Source: Alkalisalibacterium limincola (GTDB taxonomy: Bacteria; Pseudomonadota; Gammaproteobacteria; Xanthomonadales; Xanthomonadaceae). Taken from it: 64,000 nucleotides of DNA. A model generated the notes under the pieces. That model did not search any database. It was not told where the DNA came from and saw only the letters and a list, made by a program, of their open reading frames with translations. The stretch is taken from contig NZ_VRTS01000005.1 of the NCBI RefSeq assembly GCF_008017755.1, forward strand, positions 176,314 to 240,313, in the 5' to 3' direction. Positions 8,678 to 17,998 of this stretch are shown here, in pieces. A program made the translations under genes and the position numbers. The stretch's first letter is position 1. Every line of letters starts with the position of its first letter.

Positions 8678-11045
8678 CAACACGTAGCACCCGCAGCCCG
8701 GCCTCGACCCGAACCCGCCTGCGTGGCGCGGCGCTGGCGCTTGGCCTGGCGCTGGCCGGACTGTCCCCGGTGCTGGCCCAGCCACCGGAGCTGATGCTGC
8801 TGGACCTGTGCATTGACGACCGGTGCCACGGCGTGGCCGCGGTACTTCGCCTCGACGACGGAATCTGGATCGAACGCGGCGCGATGGAACGCGCCGGTCT
8901 GGATCAGCCTGCCCTGCGCGAGCGGCTCGTCGACGGACGCACGTATCTGGACCCGGCGAGCCTGCCGGGCGTCCACGTGCGGCTCGACCTGTCGGCGCTG
9001 CGGGTGGATCTGGACATCCCACCCGAAGCACGGCCTGGCCAGGCGCTCTCCGCTGCGCGCCCGGAAGCCTCCCCGGACATCACCCACCCCTGGGCGGCCT
9101 ACCTCAACTACAGCCTTGGGATCGAGGACGGCGGCCGCAGCGACCTGTTCGCCGACGCCAGCCTGGGCCGCGGACCCGTGGCACTGCGCACTACCGCGCT
9201 GTGGAACTCCTCGACCGGGTTCAACCGCGGCCTGACCCGGCTGGAGCTGGACCAGCCCACGGCGCTGCGCCGCTGGATCATCGGCGACCAGTTCGCGGGC
9301 AGCAGCGATGCACTCGGCGGCGGGGCCCTTGTCGGCGGCGTGGGCGTGCAGCGTGCGTTCGAGCAGGACCCGTTCCTGAACACGTTCCCGCAACCGTTCG
9401 TGGCCGGCGTCGTCGACGCGCCCGGCATCGTCGAGATCTATGCCAATGGCCAGTTGCTGGCGCGCCGGGAGATCCAGCCCGGCCCGTTCACGTTCGAGGG
9501 GCTGGGCGTACCGCCAGGACGCAGCGACGTGCAGGTGGTGCTGCGCGATCCGTTCGGCGGGCGGCGCGAGATCGGCGGAATGACCTATTACGGCAGCTCC
9601 ACGCTGTTGCGCGAGGGTCTGAGCGACTACGCGATCAGGGCGGGCCTGCCGCGCGACGCGAGCCTCGGCGGCAGCTACGGCTCCGACCCACTGATGCAGG
9701 CCTATTACCGGCGCGGGCTCAGCGACCATTTCACCCTCGGCGGACGCGTCGAGGCCGACGCACTGGTGGCCAACGCAGGCCTGGATGCCGGCCTGCGCAC
9801 GGGTCTGGGGGAGTTCGGCCTGACCCTTGCCTCGAGCCGCCACGACGAGGCCGGCACTGGGCAGGCCTTCGCTCTGCGCCACGTCTGGAGCACCCGCACC
9901 TGGAGCCTGTCGAGCGGTTGGCGGCGCTTCGACCCGACCTACCGCACCGTGGGCGCCCCGGGTTTCGACGGGGTGGCACGCGTACTCGAGGACAGCTTCG
10001 TCACCGGCTCCTGGTCGCCGGAGGGCCGCTGGTCGCTTCGCGCCAACATGGGGACGCGGCGCCTGGAGCAGCATCGCGAGCGCAACGCCGGAATCGGCCT
10101 GGGATTGCAGTTGCCGGCCCGGGCCCGCCTGCTGGCGAACATCGAGCGTCGCCTCGGGCCCGGCGGCCACGACACCGTGGGCTTCCTGAGCGTGATCGTC
10201 GCCCTCGACACCCCGCGCGAGTCGGGCTGGGCTCCGCACAGTGCCTCGGCCGGCCTGGGCTGGAGCGACAACGGCGATTCGGTCGACCTGCGCACGGGCG
10301 TGCGCGCTCGCGCCCGCCGGCCACCGGCTGGGGGTACGACGTCGACCTGGGCCACGGCGAGGAGGGCACGCGGGGTTTCGGCCAGCTCGAATACCAGGGC
10401 CGGCATGCCCGCTATGCCCTGCAGGCCCAGCGCGTGGGTGGGTTCGAGCGCGTGCGCGCACAGGCGAGTGGCTCGGTGGTGGGCATCGGCGGCCGCGTCT
10501 TCGTCGCGCCGCCGCTGGATGCCGGCTTCGCCCTGGTGCGCCTGCCCGGCGTCGAGGGCGTCCCCGTGGAGCGCGAGGGTCTGGAGGTCGTGCGCACCGA
10601 TGCGCGGGGCGACGCGCTGGTGCGCGGCCTGTTGCCCTGGTATCCGGTCCGCGTAGGCTTCGACGCGACCCGCCTGCCGATCGGCTACCGCTACGACACG
10701 GCGCTCAAGCGGGTGGTCGTCGCGCCGGGCACCGGTGCCATCGCCACGTTCGACGTGACCGCCCTGCAATCGCTTCGCGGACGCGTGCTGCTGGGGCACG
10801 GCCGGGAGCCGGCGGGCCTCGGCACGCTGGTGGTGCTCGACGATTCCGGCGCCGAGCTGGCCCGCTCGTCGCTGGGCAGCCACGGCGACTTCTGGTTCGA
10901 CCACCTCGCCCCGGGCGCCTATGATGGCGTCGTACTGCACGACGGGCGCGAGTACCGTTGCCGTCTCGCCTTGCAGGGCCCGGCACGCGCCGGCATCGCC
11001 CATGCGGGCGAGGTCCATTGTCCGGGGGATTCCGATGGAAACTAG
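8665..11045 (+). pseudogene. Outer membrane usher of archaic chaperone-usher pilus, one frameshift
   Basis: The usher forms the outer-membrane pore that polymerises the pilus. From ATG 8665 the frame shows a signal peptide (LALGLALAGLSPVLAQ), the N-terminal chaperone-binding domain, and the barrel/plug region with FPQPFVAGVVDAPGIVEIY, GPFTFEGLGVPPGRSDVQV and LREGLSDYAIRAG. The frame is lost near 10310-10322 and continues in another frame with ATGWGYDVDLGHGEEGTRGF to the C-terminal domains, ending at 11043-11045. A single indel in a C/G-rich run explains this. With it corrected, the protein is about 790 residues, normal for Csu-type ushers, so it is probably functional. Confidence 0.85.
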
Positions 11046-11508
11046 GTGGATGCGCTCGCTGGCCAGCGTGGCCTGTGCCGCCGGCCTGCTCGGCGCCAGC
11101 GGGTCGGCTTGGGCCCAATGCACCGTCTCCTCGCAACCGATCGCGTTCGGTGTCTACGATCCGCTGCAGGCCGCCCCCGCGATCGCCATGGGCAGTGTCT
11201 CCGTGGACTGTGGCTCCGGCGGCGGTCGGCCGTGGCTGCGCGTCGAACTCGACACGGGCAGTTCCGGCACCTATGCCTCGCGCACGCTGCGCAACGGCGG
11301 CGACGTGCTGCTGTACAACCTGTTCATCGATCCCACCCACACCATGGTCTGGGGCAATGGCAGCGGCGGCAGCCAGGCGGTGGAGTTCCAGCGCGGACCA
11401 CCGGGGCAGGGACCGGACTTCCGCCCCATTTACGCGCGCCTGCCGGCCGGACAAAACGCCGCCGCAGGCACCTATTCCGACACGATCGTCGTCACGCTGA
11501 TCTTCTGA
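11035..11508 (+). CDS. Spore coat U domain protein, likely pilus tip or minor subunit
   Basis: The 157-residue product has a signal peptide (SVACAAGLLGASGSAWAQ) and one SCPU domain (CTVSSQPIAFGVYDPLQAAP to the end AAAGTYSDTIVVTLIF). Its start overlaps the usher end by 11 bases. In Csu systems the last gene is the tip adhesin with two domains; here it has only one, so it may be a small tip or terminating subunit. It ends 19 bases before the convergent regulator gene. Confidence 0.8.
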   Translation: METRWMRSLASVACAAGLLGASGSAWAQCTVSSQPIAFGVYDPLQAAPAIAMGSVSVDCGSGGGRPWLRVELDTGSSGTYASRTLRNGGDVLLYNLFIDPTHTMVWGNGSGGSQAVEFQRGPPGQGPDFRPIYARLPAGQNAAAGTYSDTIVVTLIF

Positions 11509-11527
11509 CGCGCCTGCCGGATTCGCC

Positions 11528-12409
11528 CTACCGGTTGTAGACCACCTCGCCGAGGCCATCGAGCCGGTAGCCGCCGAGGTGACGGGCCTGGGCCGCAAAA
11601 TCCTCGTGGCGGAAAAAGTCGAGCAGCGTGCGCAACGGGGCCTCGAACGCATCACGCCGCGACAGCGCCAGGTCCAGGCGTTCCTCGTGCAGGGGCACGA
11701 AGCCCAGCCCGAAACGCCGCGCCACCGCCTCAATGCCCAATCCGGCGTCGGCGGCACCTTGCAACACGGCCAGCGCGAGGTCTTCTTCGCTGCGCGCGGG
11801 TTCGGGCAGGGCCTTGAGCGCACGCGTGTCCATGTCGGCCTCGGCCAGCAGGTGCTCCAGCAGTGCACGCGATCCGGCATCGGCCTGGCGCAGCACCACG
11901 CGCAGGCCGGGACGGGCGAGGTCGGTGATGCCGCCGAGGCGTTCCGGGTTCCCGGGGGCGGTGACCAACCCCTGGCGGCGCTGCACGAAGCGCAGCAACA
12001 GCAGGTCGGGCGGCCCGGGCAGTCCGCGCACCGCCTCGCGGTTGTGGCGGCTTCCGTCGGGATCGGGCAGGTGCAGCGCGGCCAGCATCGCGCGGCCGTC
12101 GGCCAGCCGGCGCAGGCCGTCGAAGCTGCCGCCGGCATCGACGGACAGACCACAGCCCGAGGCCGTGACAGCCCACGACAACAACGGATCGTGGCTGCCG
12201 GCCAGCACCGCCGGCACCGCCGACGGCGCCTGGAACTCGCCCTCGATGCCAGCCAGCACCCAAGCGTCCACCAGCCGGCGCGGGAACAGCCACTTGCCGG
12301 CCACCCGTGAGCACGGGATCCGCCGCGTGCGCACCAGCTCGTAGACGCTGCGCTCCTTCAGGCGCAGGCGTTCCGCAATCTCGGCGGTAGTGAAGTACTC
12401 CGGCTCCAT
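11528..12409 (-). CDS. HTH regulator with periplasmic-binding-like sensor domain (tungstate/molybdate)
   Basis: Residues 1-55 form an excisionase-type winged helix (TTAEIAERLRLKERSVYELV ... GKWLFPRR). Residues about 65-290 form a periplasmic-binding-protein-like ligand domain related to those found with molybdate/tungstate transporters. The gene diverges from the tungstate ABC operon, and an imperfect palindrome (12412-12442) directly abuts its start codon, consistent with autoregulation and oxyanion-responsive control of tupBCA. The ligand is inferred from context; it could be tungstate, molybdate or both. Confidence 0.8.
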   Translation of the reverse strand: MEPEYFTTAEIAERLRLKERSVYELVRTRRIPCSRVAGKWLFPRRLVDAWVLAGIEGEFQAPSAVPAVLAGSHDPLLSWAVTASGCGLSVDAGGSFDGLRRLADGRAMLAALHLPDPDGSRHNREAVRGLPGPPDLLLLRFVQRRQGLVTAPGNPERLGGITDLARPGLRVVLRQADAGSRALLEHLLAEADMDTRALKALPEPARSEEDLALAVLQGAADAGLGIEAVARRFGLGFVPLHEERLDLALSRRDAFEAPLRTLLDFFRHEDFAAQARHLGGYRLDGLGEVVYNR

Positions 12410-12411
12410 GC

Positions 12412-12442
12412 GCGAATTCCTGCATATCCATGCAATTTTCGC
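12412..12442. promoter_or_regulatory. Candidate operator palindrome between regulator and tup operon
   Basis: An AT-richer inverted repeat reads GCGA-N5-TGCAT-N4-ATGCA-N4-TCGC. It begins 3 bases before the regulator's start codon on the minus strand and lies about 70 bases upstream of tupB. Its position suits binding by the divergent HTH regulator to control both directions. The arms are offset by one base, so it is not a perfect palindrome. Confidence 0.5.
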
Positions 12443-12510
12443 AATACCAAACGACCAGGGGCGAAGCGGGCCGGGCCACCGATACTGGCTTCCTTGCCCA
12501 CGGGTTGCCG

Positions 12511-13224
12511 ATGAACGATTTCTCCGAGGCCTTTTCCGTCGCGCTGGCGCTGCTGTTCGGACTCGACCCGGTGCTGTGGCAGATCGTGTCGATGTCCCTT
12601 CGTGTGGCCGGCACTGCGGTCGTCGTGGCCGCGGTGATCGGTTTGCCGCTGGGCGCGGTGCTGGCGCGCTACCCCTTCCCCGGTCGCGGAGTGATCGTCA
12701 GCGGCTGCAATGCGCTGATGGGCCTGCCTCCGGTGGTGGCCGGCCTGGTGGTGTACCTGCTGCTGTCGCGCTCCGGGCCGCTGGGCCAGTACGGGCTGCT
12801 GTTCACGCCGACCGCAATGGTGGTCGTGCAGACGCTGCTGGTGCTGCCGATCGTCGTGGCCCTGTCGCGTCAGGTGATCGCTGGGCTGTGGCAGGAGTAC
12901 GCCGAGCTGCTGACCTCGCTGGGTGCGGGCCCGTGGCGCAGCCTGTGGGCGCTGATCGTCGACGCGCGCCTGGGCCTGGTGACGGTGCTGCTGGCCGGTT
13001 TCGGACGGGCCATGGCCGAGGTCGGGGCGGTGATGATCGTCGGCGGCAACATCGCCGGCCACACGCGCACGATGACCACGGCGATCGCGCTGGAGACCAG
13101 CCGTGGCGACCTGCCCCTGGCGCTGGGCCTGGGCATCGTTCTGTTGCTGCTGGTGTTGCTGGTGAACCTGGCCGCAACCTGGCTGGGCGAGCGTAGCCGC
13201 CGAGCGCTGGGAGAACGTGCATGA
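12511..13224 (+). CDS. tupB: Tungstate ABC transporter permease
   Basis: This 237-residue inner-membrane protein has about five to six hydrophobic helices and the ABC permease EAA-type loop (EYAELLTSLGAGPWRSLWALI), followed by AMAEVGAVMIVGGNIAGHTRTMTTAI, characteristic of TupB. It would form the channel for tungstate import with TupC and TupA. ATG 12511 is preferred; an in-frame ATG at 12430 would add 27 polar residues. The last four bases overlap tupC. Confidence 0.88.
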   Translation: MNDFSEAFSVALALLFGLDPVLWQIVSMSLRVAGTAVVVAAVIGLPLGAVLARYPFPGRGVIVSGCNALMGLPPVVAGLVVYLLLSRSGPLGQYGLLFTPTAMVVVQTLLVLPIVVALSRQVIAGLWQEYAELLTSLGAGPWRSLWALIVDARLGLVTVLLAGFGRAMAEVGAVMIVGGNIAGHTRTMTTAIALETSRGDLPLALGLGIVLLLLVLLVNLAATWLGERSRRALGERA

Positions 13225-13913
13225 GTGCCCCGCTACTGCTGGATGGTGTCGGGTTCGCGGCCGAGGGCCAGCGGTTGCTGGGGCCCCTCGACCTGAAGAT
13301 GGAGGCGGGGACGCGGCTGGTCGTGCTGGGGCCCAACGGCGCCGGCAAGAGCCTGATGCTGCGCATCGCCCACGGGCTCCTGCGTCCCACGCAGGGACAG
13401 GTACGAAGCGCCGGCCAGCAACGCCAGGCGATGGTGTTCCAGAACGCTATGCCGATGCGTCGCCAGGCAGTCGCCGACATCGAATTCGCTCTGGCCTGCC
13501 GTGGCGTGCCCCGGACGCATCGTCGCGGGCTGGCGATGGCGGCGCTGGCCACCTTCGGGCTGACGGACCTAGCCGCACGGCCGGCGCGGGTGCTGTCGGG
13601 TGGCGAACGCCAGCGTCTGGCCCTGGCCCGGGCCTGGGCGCTGGAACCCGCGCTGGTGTTCCTCGACGAGCCAACCGCGGCACTCGATCCGCGCGCCACG
13701 CGCGAGGTCGAAGACGCGATTGAGCGCTTCCACGCCGCCGGTACGGCAATCGTCATGAGCACCCACGACCTGGGGCAAGCGCGACGACTGGCCGACGAGG
13801 TGGTGTTCCTGCATCGCGGGCGGCTGTGCGAGCACACGCCAGCATCCACTTTCTTCGACACCCCCCGGAGCGTCGAGGCCGGCGCCTTCCTGAAAGGAGA
13901 ACTGCTGTGGTGA
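13221..13913 (+). CDS. tupC: Tungstate ABC transporter ATP-binding protein
   Basis: The 230-residue ATPase has Walker A GPNGAGKS, a Q-loop (MVFQNAMPMRR), the signature LSGGERQRLALARA, Walker B LVFLDEPT and the H-loop MSTHD. It overlaps tupB by ATGA and tupA by a few bases, forming a coupled BCA operon. It powers oxyanion import at the cytosolic face. The VFQNAMPMRR Q-loop region is typical of the TupC group. Confidence 0.88.
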   Translation: MSAPLLLDGVGFAAEGQRLLGPLDLKMEAGTRLVVLGPNGAGKSLMLRIAHGLLRPTQGQVRSAGQQRQAMVFQNAMPMRRQAVADIEFALACRGVPRTHRRGLAMAALATFGLTDLAARPARVLSGGERQRLALARAWALEPALVFLDEPTAALDPRATREVEDAIERFHAAGTAIVMSTHDLGQARRLADEVVFLHRGRLCEHTPASTFFDTPRSVEAGAFLKGELLW

Positions 13914-14731
13914 CCCAGCTCTTGAAGTGCGTGACGCTGTCATTGGTGCTGGTGGCCGGCATCGTGTCGGCACAGGAGCGTACGATCACGCTCGCCTCGA
14001 CCACCTCCACAGAGCAGTCCGGTTTCTTCGCGCAGGTGCTGCCGAAGTTCAAGGCCCAAACCGGCATCGAGGTGCGGGTGATCGCAGTGGGCACCGGCCA
14101 GGCCTTCGACATCGCCCGGCGTGGCGACGCCGATGCGCTGCTGGTGCACGACCGCCGCGGCGAGGACGCGTTCGTCGAGGAAGGCTTCGGGCTGGAGCGG
14201 CGCGACGTCATGTACAACGACTTCGTCATCGTCGGACCGTCCACCGACCCGGCGGGCGTGGCCGCTACCGGCACGGTGGTCGAAGCGTTCGCGCGCATTG
14301 CCCGGAGCGAGTCGATCTTCACCTCGCGCGGCGACGACAGCGGCACGCATCGCGCCGAACTTCGGCACTGGCGCGAGGCCGGCGTCGAAGTGGGCCGTAC
14401 AAGGTGGTACCGCGAACTGGGTGCCGGCATGGGTCCCACGCTAAACACCAGCGCCGACCTGGGCGCCTACACGCTCAGCGACCGCGCCAGCTGGGCCAGC
14501 TTCCGCAACCGCCGCGGCCTCGTCGTGCTGCTGCAGGGCGACCCCGCCCTGCTCAACCCGTATGGCTCGCTGCTGGTCGATCCCGCGCGCCACCCGCACC
14601 TCAAGCACCGACTCGCACGGACCTGGCACGATTGGCTCGTGTCGGAGGCCGGCCAACGGGCGATCGCCGCGTTCAGGATCGACGACGAGCGGGTTTTCCT
14701 TCCGGCTGCCGCAGTGGCCACGCACGACTGA
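13907..14731 (+). CDS. tupA: Tungstate-binding periplasmic protein
   Basis: The 274-residue protein begins at GTG 13907 (or the adjacent GTG 13910), 7 bases behind AAAGGAGA and overlapping the tupC stop. It has a signal peptide (LKCVTLSLVLVAGIVSAQ) and the TupA hallmark TTSTEQSGFF, plus FTSRGDDSGTH and GMGPTLNTSADLGAYTLSDR, which line the oxyanion site. It would capture tungstate with high selectivity for TupBC. The TTST motif separates it from molybdate ModA. Confidence 0.9.
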   Translation: MVTQLLKCVTLSLVLVAGIVSAQERTITLASTTSTEQSGFFAQVLPKFKAQTGIEVRVIAVGTGQAFDIARRGDADALLVHDRRGEDAFVEEGFGLERRDVMYNDFVIVGPSTDPAGVAATGTVVEAFARIARSESIFTSRGDDSGTHRAELRHWREAGVEVGRTRWYRELGAGMGPTLNTSADLGAYTLSDRASWASFRNRRGLVVLLQGDPALLNPYGSLLVDPARHPHLKHRLARTWHDWLVSEAGQRAIAAFRIDDERVFLPAAAVATHD

Positions 14732-14797
14732 GCCGGGCCGGTGCCCGCGCGCTTCATGCCATCATCGCCCCGGACAAGGCAGCGAGGACACATCGCA

Positions 14798-15583
14798 ATG
14801 CACCGAGCTCACCGATTCGCCGCCCTGCTGGTGGTCGCGTCCATCCTGGCGCCGGCACCGTTGCAGGCCGCGCGTGACGTGCCGGTGGTCGCAGCAGCCT
14901 CGGACCTCCAGTTCGCGCTCGAGGTGGTGGCAGAGGCGTTCACCGCCGAAACCGGCCAGCAGGTTCGGCTGAGCTTCGGGTCGACCGGCAACCTGGCCCG
15001 ACAGATCCGTGCAGGTGCGCCCTTCGAGGTGTTCCTCTCGGCCGACGAGCAGTTCGTGCTCGACCTGCATCGCGACGGACACACCCTCGACGCGGGTCGG
15101 CTGTATGCCGTCGGCCGGCTGGTGATCGTGCGCAGCGGAGACTCGAAACTGATCGCAGATGGCAGTCTGGCGGACCTGGCCGAAGCGCTGGCGGATGGCC
15201 GGGTGTCGCGCTTCGCAATCGCCAATCCCGAGCACGCACCGTATGGAATGCGCGCTCGCGAGGCCTTGCAGCAGGCGGGACTATGGGAGGCCATCCAGCC
15301 GAGGCTGGTGCTGGGGGAAAACGTCAGCCAGGCGGCGCAGTTCGCGGTTTCCGGCAACGCCGATGGCGGCCTGGTGGCGTGGTCGCTGACCTTTGCGCCC
15401 GGCTTCATGGATCGAGCCGACGTGGCGCTGGTGCCGGAGTCGATGCATGCCCCGCTTCGCCAGCGCATGGTGCGCGTCAAGCATGCCGGCGCCGTGGCCG
15501 ACGCGTTCTATGAGTTCGTCGCAGGCGCTGCGGCGCGCGACATCTTGGCGCGCTACGGTTTCGTGGTGCCAGGGGACGAGTGA
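14798..15583 (+). CDS. modA: Molybdate-binding periplasmic protein
   Basis: A 261-residue substrate-binding protein with signal peptide (ALLVVASILAPAPLQAAR), the ModA motif VVAAASDLQFALEVVAEAF, the ligand loop FGSTGNLARQI, and FAIANPEHAPYGMRAREAL. It would supply molybdate to ModBC. It starts 66 bases after tupA and runs directly into modB with one base between stop and start. Two oxyanion systems in tandem are unusual; see findings. Confidence 0.92.
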   Translation: MHRAHRFAALLVVASILAPAPLQAARDVPVVAAASDLQFALEVVAEAFTAETGQQVRLSFGSTGNLARQIRAGAPFEVFLSADEQFVLDLHRDGHTLDAGRLYAVGRLVIVRSGDSKLIADGSLADLAEALADGRVSRFAIANPEHAPYGMRAREALQQAGLWEAIQPRLVLGENVSQAAQFAVSGNADGGLVAWSLTFAPGFMDRADVALVPESMHAPLRQRMVRVKHAGAVADAFYEFVAGAAARDILARYGFVVPGDE

Positions 15584-15584
15584 G

Positions 15585-16253
15585 GTGGACTGGCAGGCGC
15601 TGTGGTTGTCGCTGCGGCTGGCCGGATGGACCGTGGTGCTCCTGTTGCCCGTGTCGGTGCTGTTCGGACGATTCTTGGCCTGGCACGAATTCCGTGGCAA
15701 GGGCCTGGTCGAGGCGCTGGTCATGCTGCCGCTGGTGCTGCCGCCGACCGTGATCGGCTTCTACCTGCTGGGCGGATTCGGGGCCGGTTCGCTGTTGGGC
15801 GACCTGTGGCAGGCGTGGTTCGGCCACGGCCTGGTCTTCAGCTTCCATGGCCTGCTGATCGCCTCGGTGCTGGTCAACCTGCCTTTCGCGGTGCAGCCAG
15901 CGCAGCGCGCGTTCGAAGCAATCCCGCGTCAGGTGCGCGAGGCTTCGCGCTGCTGCGGCATGGGGCCCTGGCAGGCGCTGTGGCGGGTCGACCTGCCGCT
16001 GGCTTGGCCGGGGGTGCTGACCGCAATGGTGCTGAGCTTCGCGCACACGCTGGGCGAGTTCGGCGTGGTGTTGATGGTGGGCGGCTCGATACCGGGCGAG
16101 ACGCGCACGATCGCGATCGCCATCTACGACCGGGTGCAGGCGTTCGACACTGCATCGGCCGGCACGATGTCGGCGGTGCTGTTGATGATCTCGCTGGTGG
16201 CGATCGCGCTGACGTTCGCGATGTCGCGCCGGCTCGGCAGGCGGCTGGACTGA
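15585..16253 (+). CDS. modB: Molybdate ABC transporter permease
   Basis: The 222-residue membrane protein starts at GTG 15585, immediately after the modA stop. It shows five to six helices, LPPTVIGFYLLGGFG and the permease loop EASRCCGMGPWQALWRVDLPL, followed by SFAHTLGEFGVVLMVGGSIPG, all typical of ModB. The stop overlaps the modC start by one base. It is the membrane channel for molybdate. Confidence 0.92.
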   Translation: MDWQALWLSLRLAGWTVVLLLPVSVLFGRFLAWHEFRGKGLVEALVMLPLVLPPTVIGFYLLGGFGAGSLLGDLWQAWFGHGLVFSFHGLLIASVLVNLPFAVQPAQRAFEAIPRQVREASRCCGMGPWQALWRVDLPLAWPGVLTAMVLSFAHTLGEFGVVLMVGGSIPGETRTIAIAIYDRVQAFDTASAGTMSAVLLMISLVAIALTFAMSRRLGRRLD

Positions 16254-17335
16254 TGCTGCGCGTGCACCTGCAATCGCGCGGGCCGATCCCGCTGGCGGTC
16301 GGGTTCGACGTGGCGCCGGGGGAGTTGCTGGCACTGGTCGGACCGTCGGGCTCGGGCAAGTCGACGATCCTGCGCTGCATCGCCGGCCTGTGGGCTGCGG
16401 CCTCGGGGCGCATCGAGGTAGGCGGTGAGTGCTGGCTCGACAGTGCCCGGGGCATCGGCGTGGTCGCGCACCAGCGCCGTGTGGGCATGGTGTTCCAGTC
16501 CTATGCCCTGTTCCCGCACCTGAGTGCCACCGGCAACGTGCGCGCGGCGATGACGCACGTGCCGCGCGCAGACCGCGCCGCGCGCGCCGAGGCGTTGCTG
16601 TCGATGGTGAACCTCTCGGGCCTGGGCGGGCGCCGCCCGGCTGAGCTTTCAGGAGGCCAGCAGCAGCGGGTGGCGCTGGCCCGGGCGCTGGCGCGTGAAC
16701 CCCGGGCCCTGCTGCTCGACGAGCCGTTCTCGGCGGTCGACCGCGCCACGCGCGAGCGCCTGTACCGCGAGATCGCCGAATTGCGCCGCCGCCTGACGAT
16801 GCCGGCGGTGTTGGTGACCCACGACATGGACGAAGCCGCACGGCTGGCCGACCGCATGCTGGTGGTGCACCACGGCGAGGGCCTCCAGCTGGGGACACCG
16901 CTTGAGGTGACGACTCGGCCCGATTCGCCGGTGGTCGCGCGTCTGGTGGGGCTGCGCAACGTGTTCGAGGGTCGTGTCGCGCAAGCCGGGGTACTCGACT
17001 GGCAGGGCCTGCGGCTGGAGGCGGACACCACCGGGTTCGCGTCCGGTGACGGGGTGCATTGGGTGCTGCCCGACGGCTTCGCGGTACTGCACCGGCGCGA
17101 CCGGCCCTCGCGCGGGGAGCATGAGAACCCATTGCCCGGCCGCATCGGCGAATGCCTGGTCATGGGACAGACCGCGCACCTGACGCTGCGTCCTGACCAC
17201 GCGCCCGGACAGTCTCTGCACTTCTCGCTGCCGCTGCATGTCGTGCAGCGCAACGGCATTGAGGTCGGCGCGCAGGTGAGCGTCTCGATGCTGGTGGAAG
17301 GCATCCACTGCATGCGCGGGTCGCGTTCGCAGTGA
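16253..17335 (+). CDS. modC: Molybdate ABC transporter ATP-binding protein
   Basis: The 360-residue ATPase has Walker A GPSGSGKST (30-38), Q-loop VFQSYALFPHL, signature LSGGQQQRVALARA, Walker B LLLDEPFSAVD and H-loop VLVTHDMDEA. The C-terminal third (about 285-350) is a TOBE/Mop-like domain that in ModC binds oxyanion and limits uptake. Its start overlaps the modB stop by one base. Confidence 0.92.
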   Translation: MLRVHLQSRGPIPLAVGFDVAPGELLALVGPSGSGKSTILRCIAGLWAAASGRIEVGGECWLDSARGIGVVAHQRRVGMVFQSYALFPHLSATGNVRAAMTHVPRADRAARAEALLSMVNLSGLGGRRPAELSGGQQQRVALARALAREPRALLLDEPFSAVDRATRERLYREIAELRRRLTMPAVLVTHDMDEAARLADRMLVVHHGEGLQLGTPLEVTTRPDSPVVARLVGLRNVFEGRVAQAGVLDWQGLRLEADTTGFASGDGVHWVLPDGFAVLHRRDRPSRGEHENPLPGRIGECLVMGQTAHLTLRPDHAPGQSLHFSLPLHVVQRNGIEVGAQVSVSMLVEGIHCMRGSRSQ

Positions 17336-17395
17336 CGACCCGGATGCGGCGAAAGTCGGCTTGCCCGCGCGCGCGGCGGATGGAAGCATGGCGTG

Positions 17396-17998
17396 ATGAC
17401 TCCTGACTCAGCATCCCTCACCGGCCTGATCCTGGCCGGCGGCCGTGGCAGCCGCATGGGCGGTGTCGACAAGGGCCTGGTCGAGTTCCAGGGCGAGCCG
17501 CTGGTGGTGCAGATAGCACGCAGGCTTGCGCCCCAGGTGGGTACGCTGAAGATCAACGCGAACCGCAACCTCGAGCGCTATGCGGCGCTCGGGTTCGAGG
17601 TGGTGGCGGATCGTTTCCCCGACTTCGCCGGGCCGCTGGCGGGCATGGCGTCGGGACTGCATGGCCTGCAGACGCCGTGGTTGTTGAGCGTGCCCTGCGA
17701 CTCCCCCTTCGTGCCGCCCGATTACGCCGCACGGATGCTGGCCGCCGTTAACGCGGCAGATGCGGAGGTCGGCATGGCGGTGTGCGACGGCCGCCAGCCG
17801 GTGTTCGCGCTGGTCTCACGCCACCTGGGCGAAGACCTCGAACGGGCCCTGGCCGATGGCGAACGCAAGATCGACCGCTGGTTCGCCCGCCACCGGCTCG
17901 TCGAGGTCGATTTCAGCGACCGGCCCGACGCCTTCCTCAACCTCAACCGCCCCGAGGACCATGCGGCGCTGGCCGCCGCCGGAGCACAGGACCGATGA
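17396..17998 (+). CDS. mobA: Molybdenum cofactor guanylyltransferase
   Basis: MobA attaches GMP to molybdopterin to give the MGD cofactor used by DMSO-reductase-family enzymes such as the formate dehydrogenase in this window. The 200-residue protein has the nucleotidyltransferase motif LILAGGRGSRMGGVDKGL, the SVPCDSPFVP metal site and the NLNRPED ending. The start is ATG 17396 (a GTG lies just before). The stop overlaps the next gene by ATGA. Confidence 0.93.
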   Translation: MTPDSASLTGLILAGGRGSRMGGVDKGLVEFQGEPLVVQIARRLAPQVGTLKINANRNLERYAALGFEVVADRFPDFAGPLAGMASGLHGLQTPWLLSVPCDSPFVPPDYAARMLAAVNAADAEVGMAVCDGRQPVFALVSRHLGEDLERALADGERKIDRWFARHRLVEVDFSDRPDAFLNLNRPEDHAALAAAGAQDR

